Shown piece by piece: positions 1 to 5,575 of a stretch of DNA of 5,575 bases. The notes beneath the pieces were generated by a model, which saw nothing but the letters and a program-made list of their open reading frames with translations, was not told where the DNA came from and did not search any database. Every line of letters begins with the position of its first letter. The stretch's first letter is position 1. The position numbers were made by a program, and so were the translations under genes. This DNA comes from an uncultured Phycisphaerales bacterium (lineage in GTDB: Bacteria; Planctomycetota; Phycisphaerae; WQYP01): NCBI GenBank assembly GCA_937901265.1, contig CALCHA010000689.1, positions 1 through 5,575 on the forward strand, given 5' to 3'.

Positions 1-98
1 GACTGTTCATCGACTAACGCTGCACAGCACCTCCATGGCACATGGCATGCGTTTGGAGCAAATAGATTCTACTGTCGCTTCTGCCGTTGCCGTCTATC
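1..98. other. Non-coding flank downstream of lhr, no confident feature
   Basis: This stretch past the lhr stop is less GC-rich than the rest of the window and carries no recognisable gene, tRNA or classical terminator. Two small inverted repeats are visible: CCATG-gca-CATGG (33-45) and TAGA-t-TCTA (63-71). Neither stem is followed by a T-run in the lhr direction, so I do not call an intrinsic terminator. Confidence 0.5.
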
Positions 99-3000
99 TT
101 ACAGAGTGGCGTATTCCCGGTAAAGACGCAGCGCGTTCGGCGTGCGCTGGAAGCCGATCGCCATGAGCACTTCGGCCGCGGGGGACTGCAAAATGTCCGT
201 GGCGTTCCACGTTTGAACTTCCAGATGCGGGTGGCGGGGCCTGGGGAGTCGCGGGAGCAGCCTGGAGAGCGCGCGAAGCCCCCGTTCGTGCTCTTCCCAC
301 GACGCCGGAAGCGCGATCAGCCGCTGCCCATAACCCGTCGCCGCCAGCACCGGCCGACCCGCCAGCAGCGCCACGTACGCCCCCGGCGCCCGCGGAATGC
401 GCGCCGCCTCGCCACTGTCCATGAGCCAGCGCGTGTTCAACTTCGCCCACACGTTGGCGGGGTCCAGCATCGACAGCCACACCACCGGCAGCCCCTCCAC
501 AGCAGGCTCGTCGAGGCGGATGTTCGGTAGCGCGAACTGGCTGCCGCTGATGCCCTCCACGAAGTAGCCGCGACGCACCGAACCGGCCCATTCCATCCGG
601 GTGAGCACGTCGTAGCAGTCGCGCCACGGTCCGTCGAGCGCGGGTTCCAGCAGCTCGCGGCAGGCGAAGGCATTGCGGTTGAGCAGCCGCTGCGCGCGGT
701 CGGCGGCGGCTTCGGCGAGATCCAGCGCGGAGGCTGCGGGGAGCGGCTGCGGCAACAAATACCAGCGGCCGCCCAAACCGTGGGCGTTTCCGCTGCCGCG
801 CGTTTTCCACCAGCCCGTGGGCATCCGCGGGCGCGTCCGGGCAGCGCTGCCGCGCTGCCGATGCGACCGGGCGTGGCCGTCGCGCCGCGCCAGATCGGCC
901 AGCCGCATCACCGTGCGAAACGCGTCGAGGTGGTCGTTGGAAACCAGGCCCGCGACCGCCAGCTGCTCCAGGGCCAGCGCCGCTTCCGGATCCTCCAGCA
1001 AGAGATCCACCGTGATATCGAGCAGGAAAGAGGCACCGCGCGCCTGAAGGTAGTCCGCGATCTTTCGCGCCCCCTCGGAAAGCGGCGCGCTGTCCCCTGG
1101 CGCCGCCGGACGCGCCGCCAGCAGATGCCGCGGCCAGAACGCCACCTGCGGGTCCGCCGCCGTTCCGCCCCCCACCCACACCCGGTGCCCATTCGTCGTG
1201 ATCCCATCGAGCATCGCCGGCGTGAAGCTGGGCACCCGCAGCGGCAGCACATCCTGTTCCCACGCGTCCAGCGGCAACGCCAGACCCGTAAACCCATCAA
1301 GCACATCCTCCAGCGTGTCCGCCGCGCGCTCGATCGCCACATCGGACGTCTCCCCGGTGATTCCCTGCCACCGCAACAGATGCCGCTGCAGCCCTGCCAC
1401 ATCCGCCGCCGAGGCCGCACGCCGTTGCCGCCGCAGCGCCAAATGCCGCAGCTGCTCGACATATTCCATCCACGCAAAGCGCCCGTCGGGCAGCTTCTGC
1501 ACGACCCCCTCGCCGATCAGATCATCCAGCAACGGCACCAGCGTGCGCCCCATGAAGGGAAGATCCTCCGCAAGCTGCTCCAACAAGGCTGCGGGCCGCC
1601 GACGCAGGGACTGCTCCAGCAGCAGCCGCCGCGCTTCCGCTCGCGCCAGCGGCGATTCCAGAATCGCCGGCGGCAGCGCCTCCCACGAATCCTTGATAAA
1701 GCCGCTGCCCCCCCAGCGATGCAGCGTCGGCCGTTTCGCCAGCGCCGCCAGAAGCGGCGCCAGATTGTCTGCCGCGACCCAGCGGAACGCCTTGAGCGCC
1801 TTGCCATCCCCCGTCTGCAGCGCAATCGCGAACAGCCGCCGTCGCTCCGCCAGGGCCAAAAGCATCGCTCCCGCTTCCTCAGCGTTGCCGACAATCCAGC
1901 CCTGCCAGGCCGGATCCGATGGCGCCCCCAGCGGGACACCCACCGCACCCGCCGCCTCAATTTTTTCCAGCAGCTCCTCCGCCGTGCGCGCCGGATAATC
2001 CGAGCCCAGAATTCGCCGATCGAGCGTTTGCTCGTCGGCCTCCGTCCATGCCGGCATCTCCGCCGCCGGCTGATCCGGCGAGGCGGACCGCCCGCGCAGA
2101 ATCTCATCCAGCAGGTGCTGGTCCACCGTGGGCTGCACGTCGGCATGGGTGAGCGGTTCGTCCCATGCATACAAATACGTCTGCGTGAATTGTGAATAGA
2201 GCGACCGCGCAAAGGGCGACGGCTGCGGCTGACGTGTGGCCAGCACCGCAATGCGGCCCGATTCGATCCCCGTCAGCAGCGCCCGCACCCGCTCCAGCCC
2301 CAGCACATCCTGCAGAATCTCCCGATAGGTCTCCAGAATGATCGGAAAATTCCGCTGCTTCTTCACCAGCGCCAGCAGGTGCCGCGCCCGCAGCCGCTGC
2401 TGCCACAGCGGCGTCCGCTGCGTCACGTTCATCCGCGGCAGCATCAGCGCCCGCGCCGCGTTCTGCCGGAACCGCAGCCCGAACAGCGCCGTCGCTTCCA
2501 GCGTGTCCGCAATGTCGCTCTCCAGCGATCCCGCTCGCAGCCACGCCAGCGGATTCTCCGGAATCTCCCCCACCTCCACCGGCGGCCGAATCAGCACGCC
2601 GTCGTCATGGTGCACCAGCTGCGCTGGAAGCCGCCGCACCGCGAACTGCGCCTCAAACGCCAGCCGCAACGCATAATTCACCCGCGATCCGTAAGGCGTC
2701 AATATCGCGATGATCGGCTCGCCCGTGCGGTCCAGAAAATGCTCCACCACGATGCGTTCCGGCGTCGGCACGGAGCCCGTGGCAAGCTGCCGCCGGTAGA
2801 ATCCCACCGCGTTGTCCGCCGACTGATCGTCAAAATGCCGCTCCCTGATCAGCCACTGCCGCGTCGGCTCCTCCCCGTCACGGTTCAGCCGCTGCTCCAT
2901 GGCGGCATGAAACTGCGCTACCGCCGCCCCCAGAATCTCCGAGCGCGGTGCCGCCTCCCCGCGCCAGAAGGGCATCCGCGACGCCCCCGGCGCTGCCGGC

Positions 3001-4880
3001 TCCACCAGCACCCGATCCGCATCAATCCGCGCCACCCGCCACACCTGGCTCCCCAGCACCACCCGGTCCCCCTCCTTCGTTTCATACACAAACTCCTCAT
3101 CCAACTCCCCCAGCCGCACCCCCGGCCCCGCCGTCGCTTCTTCCCGCGGCGACGCCTGCCGGTCCGACGTCTCGATCTTCCCCCGCGTCGCGCCCAGCAG
3201 AAACACCGGAAACTGCCCCGTGTCGGAAATCACCCCGCTGTTCACCATCACCACCTGCGCCGCGCCGGGCAGGATCAGCAGCTCATCATTCACCCGGTCC
3301 CACGAAATCCGCGGCCGAAGCCCCTGCGACGTCACCCGCTCCGCGCGCTTCGAGAGCATCGCCACCACGTTGTCGAACTGCTTCTCCGTCAGCGTCCCAT
3401 ACGGCATCGCCCGCCGCAGGGCACGATACAGCTCGCCCCGCTTCCATGGCCGCGGCACGCACGCCGCCACGATCTGCTGCGCCAGAACATCCAGCGGATT
3501 CGCAGGTATCCGCGTCTCCTCCACCTCCCCCGCATACATCAGCGGCACCAGCGCCGCCAGACTCGGCAGCTCCCCCAGGCCGCGCGCCAGCAGCCGCCCC
3601 TTCGCCGTCGCCTTCTCCAGGTGCCCCGCTCGCCCCACCCGCTGCAGCGCCGACGCGACGTTTCCCGGCGAATCGATCTGCACCACCAGATCCAACGCCC
3701 CCACATCAATCCCCAGCTCCAGCGACGACGTCGCCAGTACCGCGTCCACCTCCCCACGCTTCAACTTCTGCTCCGTCTCCAGCCGCACCTCCCGCGCGAT
3801 GCTCCCATGGTGCGGCAGAATCACCGGCGCCCGCGGCAGCGGCGTCTCCGGATGTTTTTCGTGAAGCTCCGCCTCCGCCAGCAGCTCATCCTGAAACTTC
3901 GCCGCCATCCGTTCCACCAGCCGACGTGAGTTGCCGAACACCAGCGTCGACCGATGGTCCCGGATCATCTGCAGCACCGACCGCGTCACCTCCCGCCAGT
4001 GCCCCACCGGCCGCCGCTTCTTCTCTTCCGGATCCACCGGCTCCTCATCCTCCTCCCCGCCAAACGGACAGATCACCCCGATATCCAGCCGCTTCCGCTG
4101 CCCCGAGCGCACAATCTCTATCGGCCGGGGATTCCCCGCGTCGTCGTTCCCCGCCAGCCAATGGCCGATCAGCTCCTCCGGCCGCGCGGTCGCCGAGAGC
4201 CCGATGCGGATAAGTGCTCCGGGATTTTCCACCGGCACGAACACCCCCGGCGCAATTTTCAACCGCCCGTTCGGCACCGCCAGCAATTTCCTTTCCTCCT
4301 CCAGCCGCTCCAGCAGCAGCGCCGTGAACACCCCGCGCTTGTTGCCCGCCAGCGCATGCACCTCATCCACGATCACATACCGCGCCGTGGCCAGCGCCGC
4401 CCGCGTCCCCGACGTCAGCATCAGATTCATCGACTCCGGTGTCGTGATCAAAATATGCGGTGGCCGCTTCGCAATCGCCGCCCGCTCCCGCTGCGGCGTG
4501 TCCCCCGTCCGCAGCGCCACCCTGATCTCCGGCCACGCCTCCCCACGCGACGCCGCAACCTCCGCCAGCTCCGCCAACGGCCGCAGCAGGTTCTTCTGCA
4601 CATCGTTCGCCAGCGACTTCAACGGCGACACGTACAATATCTGAATCCCCCACAACGCCGCCGCCTGACGCTCCGCCTCCAGCAGCCGCCGCGCCAGCCA
4701 GTCGATCGCCCCCAGAAACGCCGCCAGCGTTTTCCCCGACCCCGTCGGGGCAAGGATCAACGCCGACTTCCCCGACCCGATCACCGGCCATCCCTGCACC
4801 TGCGGCGGCGTCGGAATGCCCAGGCGCGCCTCAAACCATTCCGCGATGATCGGGTGAAATGGCTGCAAAGCTGCGTGCAT
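99..4880 (-). CDS. lhr: Lhr-type superfamily 2 ATP-dependent helicase, full length (core plus long C-terminal domain)
   Basis: This 1593-aa protein is a large helicase of the Lhr family, whose members are ATP-driven 3'-to-5' single-strand DNA translocases that unwind RNA:DNA or DNA duplexes and are linked to DNA repair. Visible motifs are Walker A APTGSGKT (44-51), SPLKSLANDV (85-94), GDTP (126-129), TTPES (146-150), DEVH (172-175), SAT (229-231), VFGNSRR (314-320), SSLELGID (385-392) and QRVGRAGH (413-420). A winged helix (about 460-520) and a beta-barrel with GELDEEFVYE (591-600) and PFWRGE (637-642) complete the Lhr core to about residue 860. The remaining 730 residues match the long C-terminal domain of bacterial Lhr, built of winged-helix modules in known homologues. 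Length is close to the roughly 1500-1540 aa of Escherichia coli and mycobacterial Lhr. The ATG is the first possible start, because an in-frame TAA lies three codons upstream (4890-4892). There is no Shine-Dalgarno sequence. No frameshift is seen. Codon choice changes near residue 1280. Confidence 0.96.
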   Translation of the reverse strand: MHAALQPFHPIIAEWFEARLGIPTPPQVQGWPVIGSGKSALILAPTGSGKTLAAFLGAIDWLARRLLEAERQAAALWGIQILYVSPLKSLANDVQKNLLRPLAELAEVAASRGEAWPEIRVALRTGDTPQRERAAIAKRPPHILITTPESMNLMLTSGTRAALATARYVIVDEVHALAGNKRGVFTALLLERLEEERKLLAVPNGRLKIAPGVFVPVENPGALIRIGLSATARPEELIGHWLAGNDDAGNPRPIEIVRSGQRKRLDIGVICPFGGEEDEEPVDPEEKKRRPVGHWREVTRSVLQMIRDHRSTLVFGNSRRLVERMAAKFQDELLAEAELHEKHPETPLPRAPVILPHHGSIAREVRLETEQKLKRGEVDAVLATSSLELGIDVGALDLVVQIDSPGNVASALQRVGRAGHLEKATAKGRLLARGLGELPSLAALVPLMYAGEVEETRIPANPLDVLAQQIVAACVPRPWKRGELYRALRRAMPYGTLTEKQFDNVVAMLSKRAERVTSQGLRPRISWDRVNDELLILPGAAQVVMVNSGVISDTGQFPVFLLGATRGKIETSDRQASPREEATAGPGVRLGELDEEFVYETKEGDRVVLGSQVWRVARIDADRVLVEPAAPGASRMPFWRGEAAPRSEILGAAVAQFHAAMEQRLNRDGEEPTRQWLIRERHFDDQSADNAVGFYRRQLATGSVPTPERIVVEHFLDRTGEPIIAILTPYGSRVNYALRLAFEAQFAVRRLPAQLVHHDDGVLIRPPVEVGEIPENPLAWLRAGSLESDIADTLEATALFGLRFRQNAARALMLPRMNVTQRTPLWQQRLRARHLLALVKKQRNFPIILETYREILQDVLGLERVRALLTGIESGRIAVLATRQPQPSPFARSLYSQFTQTYLYAWDEPLTHADVQPTVDQHLLDEILRGRSASPDQPAAEMPAWTEADEQTLDRRILGSDYPARTAEELLEKIEAAGAVGVPLGAPSDPAWQGWIVGNAEEAGAMLLALAERRRLFAIALQTGDGKALKAFRWVAADNLAPLLAALAKRPTLHRWGGSGFIKDSWEALPPAILESPLARAEARRLLLEQSLRRRPAALLEQLAEDLPFMGRTLVPLLDDLIGEGVVQKLPDGRFAWMEYVEQLRHLALRRQRRAASAADVAGLQRHLLRWQGITGETSDVAIERAADTLEDVLDGFTGLALPLDAWEQDVLPLRVPSFTPAMLDGITTNGHRVWVGGGTAADPQVAFWPRHLLAARPAAPGDSAPLSEGARKIADYLQARGASFLLDITVDLLLEDPEAALALEQLAVAGLVSNDHLDAFRTVMRLADLARRDGHARSHRQRGSAARTRPRMPTGWWKTRGSGNAHGLGGRWYLLPQPLPAASALDLAEAAADRAQRLLNRNAFACRELLEPALDGPWRDCYDVLTRMEWAGSVRRGYFVEGISGSQFALPNIRLDEPAVEGLPVVWLSMLDPANVWAKLNTRWLMDSGEAARIPRAPGAYVALLAGRPVLAATGYGQRLIALPASWEEHERGLRALSRLLPRLPRPRHPHLEVQTWNATDILQSPAAEVLMAIGFQRTPNALRLYREYATL

Positions 4881-4885
4881 GCTTG

Positions 4886-4891
4886 TATCTT
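4886..4891 (+). promoter_or_regulatory. Possible -10 element of the HIT gene, overlapping the lhr -10
   Basis: TATCTT on the plus strand matches the -10 consensus at 4 of 6 positions and overlaps the minus-strand TAAGAT. At a 17-nt spacing the -35 hexamer would be CTGCAA (4863-4868), a poor match inside the start of lhr. The predicted leader would be about 40 nt and include the Shine-Dalgarno site. The 60-bp spacer must hold, or overlap, promoters for both divergent genes unless HIT is transcribed from inside lhr. Weak evidence. Confidence 0.22.
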
Positions 4892-4914
4892 AGCCGTGAA
4901 TCGTCACCTGCGAA
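4887..4914 (-). promoter_or_regulatory. Candidate sigma-70-like promoter of lhr, possibly giving a leaderless mRNA
   Basis: On the minus strand, TTCGCA (4914-4909) and TAAGAT (4892-4887) are separated by 16 nt and match the -35 and -10 consensus at 4 and 5 of 6 positions. The -10 element ends 6 nt before the lhr ATG, so the expected transcription start falls on or next to the A of the start codon (4880). With no purine-rich Shine-Dalgarno in front of that ATG, leaderless transcription is a reasonable reading. It is a prediction from consensus alone. Confidence 0.4.
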
Positions 4915-4925
4915 CATCACACGCC

Positions 4926-4933
4926 AAAGGAGG
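4926..4933 (+). promoter_or_regulatory. Strong Shine-Dalgarno site of the HIT gene
   Basis: AAAGGAGG lies 7 nt upstream of the ATG at 4941 and is almost fully complementary to the 3' end of bacterial 16S rRNA. It fixes the start of the HIT gene, which otherwise sits in a frame that stays open for almost 1 kb upstream. It contrasts with lhr, which has no such site. Confidence 0.9.
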
Positions 4934-4940
4934 ATCGGCC

Positions 4941-5447
4941 ATGGCCAAAACCCTGTATGCCCCCTGGCGCATCGACTACATCAAAGACGTCAGCGATGGG
5001 CCCAAAGAGTGCTTCCTCTGTGCCGCCGCCAAAACTCCCGATGCCGACGCCGCCAACTTCGTCCTCGCCCGCGGTGAACACTGCCTCCTCATGCTCAACA
5101 AATACCCCTACGTCAACGGTCACCTCCTCGTCGCTCCCTATCGCCACGCCCCCACCCTCATCGACTGCACCCCGCCCGAACGCGCCGAAATCATGGAATT
5201 GCTCATCCTCGGACAGCAGGCCCTCGAACGCGCCATGAATCCCCAGGGCTTCAACGTCGGTATCAACATCGGCAAGGTCAGCGGGGCCGGCCTGCCCGGC
5301 CACGTCCACGCCCACATCGTCCCCCGCTGGAACGGCGACATCAATTTCATGACCATCGTCGGACAGGTCCGCATCATCCCCCAGGCCATCGACGAGGCCT
5401 TTCGCCAGCTGAATCAGGCCCTCGCCGAACTGCGCTCCGGCGGGTGA
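4941..5447 (+). CDS. HIT-family nucleotide hydrolase/transferase (diadenosine polyphosphate phosphorylase-like)
   Basis: This 168-aa protein belongs to the histidine triad superfamily, which cleaves or transfers nucleotidyl groups on dinucleoside polyphosphates or nucleoside phosphoramidates in the cytoplasm. The triad HVHAHIV lies at 121-127; by family analogy the middle histidine, H123, forms the nucleotidyl intermediate. The N-terminal APWR (7-10), NKYPYVNGHLLVAPYRH (53-69) and the post-triad segment PRWNGDINFMTIVGQ (128-142) resemble the bacterial branch that includes the mycobacterial Ap4A phosphorylase Rv2613c. C24 and C27 form a CxxC pair that, with H69 and a triad histidine, could bind zinc as in other bacterial HIT proteins; this is inference. 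The frame is open far upstream, antisense to lhr, so the start rests on a strong Shine-Dalgarno 7 nt before the ATG and on homology beginning at MAKTLYAPWR. The exact substrate cannot be told from sequence. The gene diverges from lhr and abuts the next gene stop to stop. Confidence 0.94.
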   Translation: MAKTLYAPWRIDYIKDVSDGPKECFLCAAAKTPDADAANFVLARGEHCLLMLNKYPYVNGHLLVAPYRHAPTLIDCTPPERAEIMELLILGQQALERAMNPQGFNVGINIGKVSGAGLPGHVHAHIVPRWNGDINFMTIVGQVRIIPQAIDEAFRQLNQALAELRSGG

Positions 5448-5575
5448 TCAATCCACCTTGTTGTGGTGCTCATCCCCGCCCCATGCCGTCCAATGGTCCG
5501 CATCCGCGTCGATCTCCATGCACACCAGCAGCCCGTTCGCCGTCCCAAAGTAAATCCGCCCCCCCGCCAAAATCG
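5448..5575 (-). CDS. C-terminal end of a PQQ-like beta-propeller repeat protein (partial, 5' part outside window)
   Basis: Reading the minus strand from the window edge gives 41 codons ending in TGA (5450-5448). The stretch AGGRIYFGTANGLLVCME resembles the consensus of PQQ-like/BamB propeller blades (G-rhythm, aromatic-F/V-G-T-x-x-G-x-L, then a hydrophobic strand), so this is probably the last blade of such a protein. These proteins act in periplasmic redox enzymes, outer-membrane assembly or as scaffolds, and the fragment does not discriminate among these. The tail is acidic and His/Trp-rich (HWTAWGGDEHHNKVD). No signal peptide or start can be seen because that part lies beyond position 5575. 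G-ending codons (GCG, GGG, CTG, GTG) match the 5' part of lhr on the same strand and support real coding. The alternative is a different repeat protein with a similar strand pattern. Confidence 0.66.
   Translation of the reverse strand, partial: ILAGGRIYFGTANGLLVCMEIDADADHWTAWGGDEHHNKVD

Noticed and set aside
33..71. Small inverted repeats as an lhr terminator
   Set aside because: Stems of 4-5 bp, AT/GC mixed, with no following T-run on the lhr strand. Too weak for an intrinsic terminator.
35..166. Small plus-strand ORF of 43 codons at the left edge, starting MAHGMRLEQIDSTVASAV
   Set aside because: It looks mildly protein-like, but it has no Shine-Dalgarno, no recognisable family, and overlaps the end of lhr by 68 bases. 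The frame is also open to the window edge, so a longer gene end cannot be excluded.
94..1263. Possible frameshift splitting the C-terminal part of Lhr, because another minus-strand frame is also open here
   Set aside because: The Lhr frame remains uninterrupted to its stop with sensible sequence (GGRWYLLPQP, LLEPALDGPWRDCYDVL, VVWLSMLDPANVWAKLNTRW). The other frame is Ala/Gly/Arg low-complexity.
780..4213. Several long plus-strand open frames (for example 780-2195, 2379-3929, 2948-4213) opposite lhr
   Set aside because: Their translations are Arg/Pro/His- or Ala/Pro/Ser-rich with no recognisable motif. They are the expected antisense shadows of a GC-rich gene with strongly biased third positions.
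3954..4940. In-frame N-terminal extension of the HIT protein by 329 residues
   Set aside because: The extension is antisense to lhr, Arg/Pro-rich and without family similarity. The strong Shine-Dalgarno and the homology both place the start at 4941.
4881..4940. LexA/SOS box or riboswitch in the divergent spacer
   Set aside because: No paired half-sites of a known LexA box and too little room for a structured riboswitch.
5453..5468. CACC-TTGTTGT-GGTG hairpin near the convergent gene ends
   Set aside because: Only a 4-bp stem inside coding sequence and no T-tract; such stems occur by chance.

Overview
This 5.6 kb window comes from a GC-rich bacterial chromosome. It holds two complete genes and the end of a third, packed with almost no spare DNA. 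The three products are a full-length Lhr-type helicase, a HIT-family nucleotide hydrolase/transferase of the 'APWR' type, and a PQQ-like beta-propeller protein. A planctomycete or other PVC bacterium, or an acidobacterium, would fit, because propeller proteins of this style are common there. That is a weak guess, since no rRNA or taxonomic marker is present.

Layout: positions 1-98 carry no convincing gene. The minus strand from 4880 down to 99 encodes Lhr (1593 aa), with all superfamily 2 helicase motifs, the Lhr-core winged helix and beta-barrel, and a long C-terminal domain. A 60-bp divergent spacer (4881-4940) separates it from the plus-strand HIT gene (4941-5447, 168 aa). The HIT gene has a near-perfect Shine-Dalgarno sequence, whereas lhr has none and may be transcribed without a leader. 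The HIT gene then meets, stop to stop in the palindrome TGATCA, a minus-strand gene whose last 41 codons are visible (5448-5575).

How the genes work together: lhr is most likely a DNA-repair ATPase and 3'-to-5' translocase. The HIT protein probably acts on dinucleoside polyphosphates or related nucleotides. The propeller fragment looks unrelated. Only the lhr/HIT divergent spacer suggests possible co-regulation. No defence island, mobile element, CRISPR array, tRNA or rRNA is visible, and I found no convincing novel system.

The observations most worth a second look are a change of codon choice and GC skew inside lhr, a possible leaderless promoter with a -10 element shared by both divergent genes, and the zero-spacing convergent gene end.
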